Shown here one piece after another: positions 21,669 to 31,741 of a DNA stretch of 64,000 nucleotides. Made by a program: the position numbers and the translations under genes. The notes under the pieces were generated by a model. The model was given only the letters and a program-made list of their open reading frames with translations, searched no databases and was not told where the DNA came from. The stretch lies in the NCBI GenBank assembly GCA_000827495.1, contig KN817611.1, forward strand, positions 83,441 to 147,440, given 5' to 3'. Origin of the DNA: Hypholoma sublateritium FD-334 SS-4. Its lineage: Eukaryota > Basidiomycota > Agaricomycetes > Agaricales > Strophariaceae. The first letter of the stretch is position 1. Each line of letters starts with the position of its first letter.

Positions 21669-22688
21669 CCCTTTTACAGACCATCCCACAGTCTTCAAAG
21701 CGTCATCGCCCGGTTCGACAGCGCGGCCTGATGGCGGCCGGCGCAGACCACATCGTGCCCGACCATATCCGGAAACGCTTCTCCGACGGCTGGACGGTGC
21801 ATGTTCCTCTTACATATCTCACCGACACATATTGCTCTCGTGGAAATGATCACTCCGGCTCCGGCTCTCTCCATAGCACCATTTCATTCGATGAAGCTTC
21901 TAATCAGCTTTTCTCTCTCCCCAAACCCCTATCGTCTGACGGGGAGTTGAATCTCTCCTTCGAAGACTGGGAACTGGCCTGGCGTCGCCTTCTTTCGCTA
22001 ATTGCAGAATGGATTCCCACGGAGCACACTGATTGGCATGCCCACTATACACGCATCTTCAAAGCACCCACACGTTCATCTAACTGGGCCGTCTGGCTCG
22101 CATATGATACCGACATATGAAAACGGGCCGTACAAACCGGAATTGATGTTTCCCAATTCCAGACGAGCATATGGAATGACGTCGAGTCGGCCCACATTTC
22201 CAAGCGCGTCTACAAAGGAGTGGCAAAACAGATACAGCAGAATTTCTTAATCACTCCCGTTAACGCGGCTTCTAGTGGCGGCTCTAACTCTCGCGCTGGT
22301 CATTCCAATGGAAACAGTCGTGGTTCCCTTCCCCGCAGCTATCGTTCATCCCACACGTCCCAGTACGAAAATAACCGTAACGATAATCACACCGGTAATT
22401 CCTTTCGAGGCTCTTCCGGCGCCTACAACCCAAATAGACCCCTTTGCTGCTTCATCTGCGGCGACACCTCCCCTGATCATCGGTCTAAATTCTGTACTGC
22501 CAAAAAGCTCACCAACGGCGCCAAATGCCACATTAGGACACATCCGGGCGACTCATGCCGAAAAGATGCCGCGGGAAAAGGATATTGCTTCGCTTGGAAC
22601 GGTTTCTCAGGGTGCCTTAAGGGCGAAAATTGTTCAAACGGAGTCCACTTCTGTTCTCTCTGTGGAAACCCATCCCATAACGCCCAGA

Positions 22689-24353
22689 CGTGCCCCAGTA
22701 TCTGAATTTGTCCCTATTGTGACACCACTACGGGCCACGGGATGGGAACGTGCACTAAAGGACGCTAATATTTTACATTCATTCTCGCATATTCTTTCTG
22801 GTATTTCCCATGGGTTTGACATGGGTGTGCACTCGTCCATTTTCTCAACGTACACTCCTCGTAACCACGCGTCCGCTTTATCTCTCCCCGACGTTATTAA
22901 TTCACATATCCAAAAGGAGCTGGCTGCCCGCCGCTATACTGGTCCCTTTTCTCGCGACCGACTTGAACTTATAATTGGCCCGTTTCGTTCCTCCCCTCTC
23001 GGTACCGTTGGAAAAGCTGGCTCTCAAAATGAATTTCGCGTTATCCAGGATCTATCATACCCCCGCGATGACCCACTAATCTTATCCGTCAATGCTGAGA
23101 TAGACATGACAAACTTTACATGCAGCTGGGGTACCTTTACTGAGGTCACGCAATGGCTTCTTGATGCCCCTGACGGTGCCAAAGCTGCCACACTTGACAT
23201 TGCTTCTGCATTCCGTTGCTGTCCAATTCGACCAGACCAACAGAACCATTTCATTATTTCATGGAATGAATATTTTTATATTGATCACAACGCCCCCTTT
23301 GGTGCCGCTAGTTCCGGTGGAGTCTTTGGGCAGATTGCGGATGCCTTTATCGCAATCTGTAAGGCCAACGGAATATTACAGTGCACAAAATGGGTCGACG
23401 ATTTCTTGTTCCTCCGATCACCCTCGCCGTCGTCTCCCCCAATTAAAACCTATTCCTATTCCCTTGACAATATTTACAAACTTTCGCTACCCCTGGGACT
23501 ACCTTGGAAAGCATCAAAAACTCGACCCTTTTCATCTGTTTTTCTATACTTAGGTTTCACGTGGGATCTCACGGCAAAGACCGTTCAAATTCCAGCCGCG
23601 AAGAAGGACAAATACATCCAAAAACTTCAACCGTGGTTGTGCGCGAGTGCTAAGTTCAACCTGAACACCAGCCAGTCTCTTTTGGGCACTCTAGTCCACT
23701 GTACACTGGCCGTGCCGGATGGACGATCTCGTTTGCCCGCCTTGTCACATTTTGTATCATCCTTTTCTGGAAAATCTCCATTTAGTTCCCGCAACCCTAA
23801 CTCATCTGTTCTTAACGATATCAAGTGGTGGAACGTGCAACTATCTTTGCCTTTCTGCGGATCTGAAGTCCGGCGCCCACCCCCCCTCTCAAATATTTCT
23901 TTCTTCGTTGACGCATCCACCTCCTGGGGCATTGGGATAATATTTAATGGTGCTTGGTCTGCCTGGAGGCTCAGTAGCGGCTGGAGAAGCCAAGGTCGAG
24001 AAATTGGCTGGGCCGAAATGGTCGCAGTTGAGTTGGGCGTATATTTAGCCGTTCACATGGGCTATCGTGACACACACTTCGAAATCCGCTCCGATAATGC
24101 TGGCGTGATTGGCGCTCTCGACGCCGGAAAATCTAGAGGTCTTGTTCAAAACGCAGTGTTACAGCGAATTGTTTGCTTGATGCGAACCTACGGTATATGG
24201 CTCACATTAACTTACATTCCCAGCAAACTTAATCCAGCTGATGCACCGTCTCGTGGTATACCTCCGTCGATAGATATCCCCCCACATCTTGATACTTTCC
24301 TCATTCCTTACGAATTGACTGGTTTAATTTCTTGGGAGACATCACTTAGTTAA
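22689..24353 (+). CDS. Reverse transcriptase / RNase H (Ngaro pol)
   Basis: The frame is open from about 22275, but recognisable protein starts near 22689, overlapping the last codons of gag in another frame; expression would need frameshifting or re-initiation. RT signatures: TLDIASAF with the first catalytic Asp, then the active-site KWVDDFLF (about 23390-23410). RNase H follows with its four acidic positions: FFVDAS (about 23905), WAEMVAVELG, IRSDNAG and NPADAPSRG. The product would copy element RNA to DNA and remove the RNA strand. The frame has no internal stop and ends at TAA 24351-24353. The start codon is not identified. Confidence 0.88.
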   Translation, partial: RAPVSEFVPIVTPLRATGWERALKDANILHSFSHILSGISHGFDMGVHSSIFSTYTPRNHASALSLPDVINSHIQKELAARRYTGPFSRDRLELIIGPFRSSPLGTVGKAGSQNEFRVIQDLSYPRDDPLILSVNAEIDMTNFTCSWGTFTEVTQWLLDAPDGAKAATLDIASAFRCCPIRPDQQNHFIISWNEYFYIDHNAPFGAASSGGVFGQIADAFIAICKANGILQCTKWVDDFLFLRSPSPSSPPIKTYSYSLDNIYKLSLPLGLPWKASKTRPFSSVFLYLGFTWDLTAKTVQIPAAKKDKYIQKLQPWLCASAKFNLNTSQSLLGTLVHCTLAVPDGRSRLPALSHFVSSFSGKSPFSSRNPNSSVLNDIKWWNVQLSLPFCGSEVRRPPPLSNISFFVDASTSWGIGIIFNGAWSAWRLSSGWRSQGREIGWAEMVAVELGVYLAVHMGYRDTHFEIRSDNAGVIGALDAGKSRGLVQNAVLQRIVCLMRTYGIWLTLTYIPSKLNPADAPSRGIPPSIDIPPHLDTFLIPYELTGLISWETSLS

Positions 24354-24572
24354 TAGATTATCATATGTCTCTCTTCTCAATCCTTCAAGTCCTTTAATTT
24401 GCAATTAATTTGTCTATTATCATCTGCGTTCACATTTTCCTGTTCTAGTGTGCTTTCATGAAAGGTGCTGCGCACGATTGGTAATCAACCGATCCGCATC
24501 AGATAACAGATTCGCTGTCAAGCCTCGACTCTTCAACGTCTCACGACTCTCACCTATAATTTGTACCCCAAC

Positions 24573-25820
24573 ATGCGTGCTCCAGACGCCGTCTCAGTCC
24601 TGGGGGGCGTCGCCGACTCCATCCCAACCAACAAGGACACCCTGCTACTTCCCCGTGCACAAACCCTTTCGGTAGCACATAAATTGCACTTTCCACCACA
24701 TCCACCACCGCAGTCAGTTCCAGCAGTTGTCAGACTTCAAAGCTCCTTCATCACATCCTCGTCACACTCCCTTACAGCGCCTGCCCAAACTACTGATAAC
24801 ACTGTGCCTCTTTCCAAACACGCCCGTGAAAAAATGAAACTAGCTTTGTCACACGGATGGGCCTCGTCTACTCTAAAAGGCTATGATTCCAACGTCAAGC
24901 ATTTCCTTCGATGGTGTGACGAGGAACGTGTACCTGAGCACTTACAATTCCCCACGCACGAGTTTGTCTTATGCGCCTTTGCCGCAACAGACGTAGGGCG
25001 TTACGGCGGCGGCACTGCACGCAAGAAGATCAGCGCAATGAAAGCATGGCATGCCGCACAGAATGTTCAGTGGAATGGGAGCAAGCGCCTCTCGTATGTT
25101 CTGTCTGGTGTGGATCGCTTAGCTCCCGAGTCTGCAAAACTTCCTCCACGCCCTCCCATATCCGCTCAAATGTTGCATATCCTCGCGGAATCACTTGATG
25201 TATCGTCCACTTTCGACGCGGCCGTGCTGGCCTGTAGTCTTGTTGCGTTCTGGGGCCAATGCCGTCTTGGTGAATTGTTATCCACAAATGGGCGAAATTT
25301 TGCCACATCATCCATCCCCGCCCGAAAACATCTTCGTGTCTCGCGGAAGAACACGCCTTCCAGCGTTCGGATCCTACACTTACCTCGTACAAAGACACAA
25401 CAGGTCCGCGGAGAGGATGTAATTCTTGTCCATCAATCCAATGGCCTAGATCCCATATTAGCACTGTCGCGACATCTCCAGCTGAATAACGCGCCACTGA
25501 CCGCTCCACTGTTTGCCTACCGTTCTGAGAAAGCAAACGGAAACTTACGCGTCCTAACAAAAGCCGCATTCCTCGCTCGATGCAATGAAATATGGTCCGC
25601 ACACGGCTTCCCAACATCCACGGGACATAGCTTTCGCATCGGTGGCACAACAGAATTGCTCCTTGCAGGTGTTTCCCCAAAAATCGTCAAGTCAATGGGG
25701 CGTTGGTCATCAGATGCATTTTTACGCTATTGGCGTTCTCTAGAAGATTTAGCTCCTCTTCATACGCTCGATATTGAAACTACAGCTACTCGACCCAGAG
25801 TTCCCGCTCCTGGGGGCTAG
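24573..25820 (+). CDS. Tyrosine recombinase (Ngaro integrase)
   Basis: 415 residues from the ATG at 24573. The catalytic set of tyrosine recombinases is visible: Arg231 in GQCRLGELL, His352-x-x-Arg355 in HSFRIGGT, and Tyr386 in FLRYW, preceded by GRWSSDAF. The N-terminal part (about 80-165) matches the helical core-binding region. It would insert a circular DNA copy by strand exchange, without target duplication, as in DIRS/Ngaro elements. It lies 219 bp after the pol stop, separated by AT-rich sequence with no clear frame. The frame is intact. Confidence 0.9.
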   Translation: MRAPDAVSVLGGVADSIPTNKDTLLLPRAQTLSVAHKLHFPPHPPPQSVPAVVRLQSSFITSSSHSLTAPAQTTDNTVPLSKHAREKMKLALSHGWASSTLKGYDSNVKHFLRWCDEERVPEHLQFPTHEFVLCAFAATDVGRYGGGTARKKISAMKAWHAAQNVQWNGSKRLSYVLSGVDRLAPESAKLPPRPPISAQMLHILAESLDVSSTFDAAVLACSLVAFWGQCRLGELLSTNGRNFATSSIPARKHLRVSRKNTPSSVRILHLPRTKTQQVRGEDVILVHQSNGLDPILALSRHLQLNNAPLTAPLFAYRSEKANGNLRVLTKAAFLARCNEIWSAHGFPTSTGHSFRIGGTTELLLAGVSPKIVKSMGRWSSDAFLRYWRSLEDLAPLHTLDIETTATRPRVPAPGG

Positions 25821-26190
25821 CCCATCGGCGAATGCCATCGGCTGTGCGGGTTTGGGTGACCCGATGACATTCGCCTCCGCTCTGCGACATGCCCTTGCGC
25901 GGATAGCCCGCGCACGGACATCTCCCCCACCTTACGATATGGCTGGATTATTTATGTACCATGTACGTACATAGTGAGATATTCTACACACTGAACTTGC
26001 CTGAGGAAGAACTGCAAGAAATTGGCCAGGCCTCTCATGCTGTGCCATCTGCGGCTCGTCGGCGTGCTGATCTATTTGGGGTCAATGATACCATCGATCA
26101 GTCGAGCGCTACCCGGAATAAAGCCAGCATTTCGAGCGATAATTCGGCGATGACGGTGCGTTGACGTCGTGTACCAGTTTGTGTGGGTGG
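25821..26190 (+). other. 3' part of the Ngaro-like element and junction
   Basis: Contains the hairpin at 25827-25875 and a 67-codon frame (25961-26164) of unknown nature. No copy of the 5' leader was found here, so the expected split repeats are missing or diverged. Confidence 0.4.
25827..25875 (+). repeat. Stem-loop just after the recombinase stop
   Basis: Arms 25827-25842 (GGCGAATGCCATCGGC) and 25860-25875 are complementary with two mismatches around a 17-nt loop. It could mark the transcript 3' end or a recombination site. Confidence 0.55.
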
Positions 26191-26528
26191 TAAATGCGAT
26201 TCAGGTATACTAGCGTGGGCTACGTGTACATGGACGGCGATTCACTCGTGTGTATGTGTGGCCCATGCCCCTCTTCCCCTCGCAGCATCTCATTTCTCTC
26301 TGTATGTACTTCCTTCCCGCCTATCCCGCGCCGCGCTAGCTTCCCCTCGCTTGTCCCCATATATCGGACACTCTACCCCCCACACACACCCCTATACACG
26401 CGTGCGCCGCTCACCGCCTGCGCGTCCGCTCGGTCTGACCCTGTCCGCGCCCACCTGCCTACCTGCGCCGCGCGCCGCCCCTGTTCGCGCGCCGGTATCC
26501 GCTCAGCACCCGGAAATGGACGTGACTT

Positions 26529-26568
26529 CCCCTGTACCGACCGCGCCGCGCGCGTGCCGGAATAGGGG
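26529..26568 (+). repeat. H1 hairpin
   Basis: Outer stem CCCCT/AGGGG, a paired change from the usual CCCAT arms; inner GCGC-rich stem. Confidence 0.65.
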
Positions 26569-26736
26569 CAGTTCTGAGCTTCCGATACGTGTTGCTCTGC
26601 TGGGAGCCGCCCGCCGTGCAGTCGCTCCTGCTGTGCTTACTCCGCCTGTGCGATATCTTCCGTTACGCTCCGTTGACCCGCGCGGTTGTTTCTGTGCGTC
26701 AGCCGCGCCGCGCCCAGAGCCCGAGGTTTATCTCGA

Positions 26737-26768
26737 TGTCCCTGCGCCGCTCCTGCCGGCAGGGGACA
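26737..26768 (+). repeat. H2 hairpin, short-loop subtype
   Basis: TGTCCCTGC against GCAGGGGACA (one extra G), near-twin of 3743. Confidence 0.7.
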
Positions 26769-27090
26769 TGTTTTCAAACACAGGGACCTCGGGCGCTTCG
26801 CGTCTGCTCGCTGATATTCCGAATCGCTTGCCTGTCGCTCTCCTGCGCCACGACCTATCTGCTTTGTAGTCTGTGGAGCATCTGGGCCTTCCCGTCATGC
26901 TTTCGCTGTTGCGCATGCCCCGCCGACCCTGCGCATCTGATATCACTCGAGCCCGCGCCACTTTCCACCCGTTTTGTGGCCCTGATTCACTCTCCTATAT
27001 GCATGTATCCAGCGCACGCATGTCTCTCAGCGTATGCATTTCTCCAGCGCGTCGCCGCGCGCCGCACCCAGATCTTGCTGTGCATTCCTA

Positions 27091-27133
27091 TGTCCCCACG
27101 CTGCGCACGTGCGACATGTACGCGGCGGATACA
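27091..27133 (+). repeat. H2 hairpin, right arm decayed
   Basis: Left arm TGTCCCCACGCTG and loop GTGCGACATGTA intact; right arm reduced to GGCGGATACA. Confidence 0.55.
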
Positions 27134-27372
27134 TAAGTAGGTCGGGTGAAATCTTCGGGCTCTGGGCGCACCGCCGCGTCTCCTCGTGCGCCCTCCACTC
27201 TCTGTGCTTGGCCCCGGCTTGCCTTGCGCGGGGCGTCATCTCGGTTCGCGCGCATAGTGGTTTGATGTAGGTCGACGTATCTCAATCCATGTCAGCCGAT
27301 TTCCTGTTCTTCGGCGCATCTTTCTCACCCCCGTTTGCGTCCACCCAGCATCCTCGCGACGGTATCTGACTC

Positions 27373-27412
27373 CCCATATGCCGACCGCGCACGGCGCGCG
27401 GCTGCATCTGGG
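27373..27412 (+). repeat. H1 hairpin
   Basis: CCCA/TGGG and ATGC/GCAT outer parts, inner CCGCGC/GCGCGG. The leader is a CACCCAGCATCC variant shared with 52886. Confidence 0.7.
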
Positions 27413-27566
27413 AAAGTAAAAGCACGTTGTCCGCGTGCTGGGTGTTTTTGATTCGCTTTTTCCTGGCGTACCACTCTCCATCGTCCGATGTCGAGCAGTT
27501 CTACGGCGTCACCCGTGCGGTGAACCCCTGCGCGGCGCGATGCGCCCAGTACCCAGAGAATTCCGC

Positions 27567-27609
27567 TGTACCTGCGATGCTCCTGTACGACGTGGGTGCT
27601 GCAGGGACA
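27567..27609 (+). repeat. H2 hairpin
   Basis: TGTACCTGC against GCAGGGACA; one mismatch in the outer stem. Confidence 0.55.
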
Positions 27610-28228
27610 TCTGAATGTCTAAGAGCGCTGGGCACGCCGCTGTGCGTCTTTGGGTGATTACTTTCCGCTGTGGCACGCGTTTTCTTCGCTGAATTCGACA
27701 TTCCTCGGGCGCTCTCGAGGCTGCGTCTGTGCGTCCTATTAATGGGAAATTTTGTGCGATGACGATGTTGTCGAGCCGAAATATGGAGCTCGCCCATCAA
27801 GGCGATAAATTCTTATGATGCTAAAGGTATGCGATATATTTTCTGCATTTTATGCGTTCTTCGCGTGGATACACATGCTTTCTGATCACATATGAATGAG
27901 TACCCGTGCGGAGATGTTGTAATATGTGTGGTGGCGCATTATCGTGGCTGGGAGCACGAACAATTAAAATTCCATTGAGATATCTCGTATCTCAGGAATG
28001 GGACTTCGGTATATCGACGCTCGCTCTTTCGCCGCCTTCGATTCTGCATGTGTTTAGTGGCGTTTAATGTTAAAATGTTGACGGCAATAAACTACTAGTA
28101 CTATTAATTTTTTCGTGTAGTACTAGAAGTCAAAAATCATTTTCGAGAGATATGGAGATGTTTTTCATGCCCGTACTTCCGTAAATATGCACATTCTTTT
28201 GTTCGTATGCGGCGCGCCCTGCCCGCAT

Positions 28229-28304
28229 GGAAATAAAAATAGCACATCACCGTGAGAATGACCCAGATATGGCAACAGCTTTCGGACCACACATAGCCAA
28301 ATAC
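28229..28304 (+). promoter_or_regulatory. M0 TATA-like block
   Basis: GGAAATAAAAATAGCACATC, then CAGATATGGCAACAGC and CACATAGCCAAATAC. Close to the consensus of all copies. Confidence 0.55.
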
Positions 28305-28477
28305 TCTCCTACACGCCGCTTTTGCCACCTGCGCGCATCCGCATCATGCAGGCTGCTCTCGGCACATACTCTGCTTCAGGCTCTCCAACATCGTAAGCTC
28401 AACCACTCATTGTCGCTGCGTCCCGTATCCCTCCCCCACGTCGGTATCCGCCCAGCATCTGGCTGTGGTCGTTACTT

Positions 28478-28517
28478 CCCATAGACCAAACGCGCGACGC
28501 GCGTGAGTGGATAGGGG
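28478..28517 (+). repeat. H1 hairpin
   Basis: Inner ACGCGC-GAC-GCGCGT perfect; outer CCC/GGG. 174 bp after M0. Confidence 0.7.
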
Positions 28518-29275
28518 AAGTTTACATCCGCAACCAACTAGCTGGACGCCGCCCGTCGTTCTGCGCAGCTTCCGCCCCTCTCCCGACCACCCGATATCCG
28601 CCGATGCTGGTCCATCTCGTCCCTGATGCAGGCCGTCCGCGCGTCTGTGAGGCGTAGTCATGCTCCTGTTCGCACGTACGCATATGCACATCTCCCGCCT
28701 GCATACGGTGCGCCGTGGTCGCCGCCGTCCGCACTGCCCGTCGCTTTCCTTGCGCCGCCTCGTCGGTCATGCTGTCTCCCTCCTGCCTCTCCCTCCGCCC
28801 ATCTGATCTCGATCCCCGTCGCCCATCGCCTCTCCCACGCAGTCCGTTCACCTATTCTCTCCGCTGTGCGCTGCCTACGCCGCGTGGTCGCACGACACCG
28901 TCATGCTCTCGCGCCGGCTTCCCGCGCACCAGCCCTCGCCCATCCGCTTTCAATCAACATCCGCCAATCCGCGATCCGTAGTGGTTCGGCCGCCTGTGTA
29001 CATGTACATTGCGTCTGCCGAGCCCTCCGCCCTCCGCACGCTTTGTCGTTCCTGGGCAGCGTGTCCGCTGCGTTGCACCAAACGCAAAGCGCCGCCACCC
29101 CACCCCCGCCTGTGCAGCATGCTCTCAATTCCTCCTCGATCGCTTCGAAGTCACTCAATCCCGCTGTGTCAGCCCGTGCGGTTCATCCCCTTCTTGGCGG
29201 ACATGATTCACTCGTGTATGCGTGTCCTAAGCGCGTCGTCGTCGCGCCGCGCCCAGATCCTAATCTACATCCCAT

Positions 29276-29319
29276 TGTCCCCACGCCCGGCATGTGCGAC
29301 ATGTACCCGGCGGGGGTAT
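29276..29319 (+). repeat. H2 hairpin
   Basis: TGTCCCCACGCC and CGGCGGGGGTA; loop CATGTGCGACATG intact; the outermost pairs are lost on the right. Confidence 0.65.
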
Positions 29320-30010
29320 GTGTTGCTCATAGAAATCCGGCTCTGGGCGTGCCGCCGCGGCTCGTTGTGGTATTGATTTCATGTGGGTTGGCGATTCTGT
29401 CGATCGGCCGACGCCTGGAACGCGGATGTGGTGACCATATCGAGGGATAATTAGAGTTTCAGCGGTGCGTGTACGCCTGAACCTCACTTTTGTCAAGGCT
29501 AATTTTCTTTGGGAGATGCTAGCGTGGGCTAAAATGTTCATGGACAATGATTCCTTCGCGCGTATACGTTTCTCATGCGCGTCTACGCATTGCGCGTGGA
29601 CACTGCTCGCGGGGCTGTTCGCTGACTGTGGCCCACGATATACTGCACGCGTCAGCAACCGCAGAGGATCGTCTGAAGGCCTAGACATTTCGCCGCGCGT
29701 ACGCTCAGCGCCGCTCGGTGCGTCTCGTCTCTGCGTCTGATTCTCGCCCTGACCGTTTCCTTCGGCGCGCGCTGCGTTCTCAGATACCGAGCCTTCTACG
29801 CGCTGATGCCGCATGCTGATCGCCTCTAACGCTTACATACGACGTATGAGAATCATCACGTCTACAAGATGTTTGAATTAACGAAACGACAATCACGAGG
29901 ACATGATATCTGAATGAACCTGCAAGTACACGTTTTACTCATTCCAATTCTCAGTCTCGACGCTATATCAGACAGTATATTGGCTCTTCTGAATATGAAT
30001 GAGCTGGGAG

Positions 30011-30071
30011 ACATAAAAATAGAAGATAATTTACTGCAAAGGCTTCTGGCTCATAATACACAGCCAAATAC
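30011..30071 (+). promoter_or_regulatory. M0 TATA-like block
   Basis: ACATAAAAATAGAAG, then GGCTTCTGGC and ACACAGCCAAATACAG. Confidence 0.5.
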
Positions 30072-30337
30072 AGTCCTCAGCGTAGCGCATTTTGCCAATT
30101 GCATTTCAAGTTGCGCTTCCATCCATCCTCTCCGCCTCACGCTCCACAGCAGAGCGTCGTCGCTGTCGCCGCATGCGTGCCTCTGCTCACGAGGTATTAC
30201 CAGACAAGAGCCTCTCTGAACGTACGCCGCCGGGGACGCACCATGTACCGCCATCCAATCGATTAGATTGGCACCCCCAAAACCCCATCGCCATGCCGCG
30301 TCGCCATCCGTCCAGCATATGGCTGTGCATGTTACTC

Positions 30338-30377
30338 CCCATATGCTGACCGCGCAACGCGCGGGGTTGGCTATGGG
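30338..30377 (+). repeat. H1 hairpin
   Basis: CCCATA/TATGGG outer stem; inner CCGCGC-AAC-GCGCGG perfect. Confidence 0.75.
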
Positions 30378-30776
30378 CAGTTCATCGAAATATAATCAAG
30401 TGCTGGGCGGCGCCCGTTGTGCGACCCGCCAATCTGATCGCAGTCGATGTCAGCCCCGTCGTTCCTGTGCAGCGAATCCGCCCATCTTTCGCTGACGTCG
30501 TCCTGCTCCGCCCCATCCGATCTCAAGCAACGTCGCACCCGGCCTTCGCGGTGCAGCCCGCCTCTTCCCCTCGCACGGTCACATCGTTCCCTGTATGTAC
30601 GTTCCCTCCCGGCCTAAGCCCGCAGTGCACCCACACTCCCGCCAGCTTTCTCTCCGCGCGTCCCATAGATCGGTTGCTTGCTCCCTGCATACATACCTAC
30701 GCCACGTCATCTGTCCCGTCGTCCGTGCGGCGAACGGCTGCGTGGCCCGACACGTCGAGCTTTCCAAGGATTATGC

Positions 30777-30819
30777 TGTCCCTGCGACGCTCCTGCGCGA
30801 CATGAGTCCTGCAGGGACA
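30777..30819 (+). repeat. H2 hairpin
   Basis: Perfect TGTCCCTGC/GCAGGGACA stem with a long loop containing GCGCGACATGAG. Confidence 0.75.
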
Positions 30820-31427
30820 TCTGGACGTTCTCGAGTGTTGGGCACGCCGTCGTGCGCGCGCTCATCACTGCGTTTGATCCACCCACGCTCTGGTTCTTCA
30901 CGCGCGTTTTACAGGCTGGGTCCCCGCGTCCTATTAATGGAAACAATTTCTAATTGCGGATTGTGCGTGATGAAATATGGAGGACATCCGTCAACAGGGT
31001 GATTTATTCTGGTGGAGAAGGTACATATGGCCGTCAGGCACCTCCGTGCGAGTTTGTTGACCTCTGTAATTATAAGTNAAGAGGAGGGTGTGAACCGACA
31101 CTTCTGAGATGCATTTCGTGTGTTCTTCGCGTAGGTACATGCGCTCTCCGAGATCTAGGATAGCCATACGGAGATGTTGCAATATGTGGGGTAGCGCTTC
31201 ACCGTGGCTGGGCATATGAGGAATGGGACTGTGGTATTAGTATTACTTGAGTATTACCCGTATACAACCCGTATATCAAAGCTCGTGCTTTCGCTGCATT
31301 CGACTCTGTGTGTGTTTAGTGGTGTATATGTAATGTTAGAATATAAATTATTATGTGTTTTCGAGTAAGTACTGGAAATCGCAAAGCACCTGCGAGTGAT
31401 TTGTCGTTTTTCATTCGCGTGCCAGCG

Positions 31428-31503
31428 GGAAGTAAAAATAGCACATCATCGTGCGAATGAGCCAGATAGGGCAACGGCTTCTGGACCACACGCAGCCAAA
31501 TAC
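31428..31503 (+). promoter_or_regulatory. M0 TATA-like block
   Basis: GGAAGTAAAAATAGCACATC, then CAGATAGGGCAACGGC and CGCAGCCAAATACA. Confidence 0.55.
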
Positions 31504-31701
31504 ACTCCTGCTTCCAACCACACCGACCGCCTTCGCCTCCTGCGCGCCTCCATACGTAAACCATCCCACCAGACATGTCCTCCCGGCGCACATGGTGCCT
31601 CGGCGTCTCCCAGAATGGTATAACCATTCGTTATAGCCGCTGCACCCCGCATCCCTTTCCCGCGTCGGCACTCGCCCAGCAGCTGGACATGGATATGACT
31701 T

Positions 31702-31741
31702 CCCATATACCGAACGCGCGACGCGCGTGAGTGGATAGGGG
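31702..31741 (+). repeat. H1 hairpin
   Basis: Inner ACGCGC-GAC-GCGCGT perfect. 199 bp after M0, the same place as in the 28229 unit. Confidence 0.7.

Larger units (their letters stand above)
14822..22705 (+). pseudogene. Ngaro gag-like gene, split by hAT and carrying a stop
   Basis: The ATG at 14822 opens a reading frame interrupted at 15338 by the hAT transposon. After the element and its target duplication the frame resumes at 21156-21161. A GT-AG-bounded 507-bp stretch (21162-21668) then follows, whose removal keeps the frame through to 22705, about 520 codons in all. A TGA at 22118-22120 sits in otherwise continuous coding sequence and fits a C-to-T change in a CGA codon. The C-terminal part (from about 22430) is rich in Cys and His, with CxxC and CxxCG-type zinc knuckles. 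Family knowledge: nucleocapsid proteins of Ngaro elements carry such knuckles and coat the element RNA. Confidence 0.7.
14480..25975 (+). mobile_element. Ngaro/DIRS-like tyrosine-recombinase retrotransposon, interrupted
   Basis: Gene order gag-like, reverse transcriptase/RNase H, tyrosine recombinase, with no integrase and no methyltransferase domain, fits the Ngaro group of DIRS elements known from mushrooms. Boundaries are approximate: I could not match the split direct repeats (A1, B1-A2-B2) expected of Ngaro elements, so one or both ends may be truncated. The gag gene is split by the hAT element at 15339-21147, and an in-frame stop lies further downstream in it, so this copy is unlikely to be autonomous. 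Confidence 0.8.

Noticed and set aside
14480..25975. Methyltransferase domain or true LTRs that would make the element a canonical DIRS-1 or Gypsy
   Set aside because: No such domain follows RNase H, and the integration gene is a tyrosine recombinase with R, HxxR and Y, not a DDE integrase.
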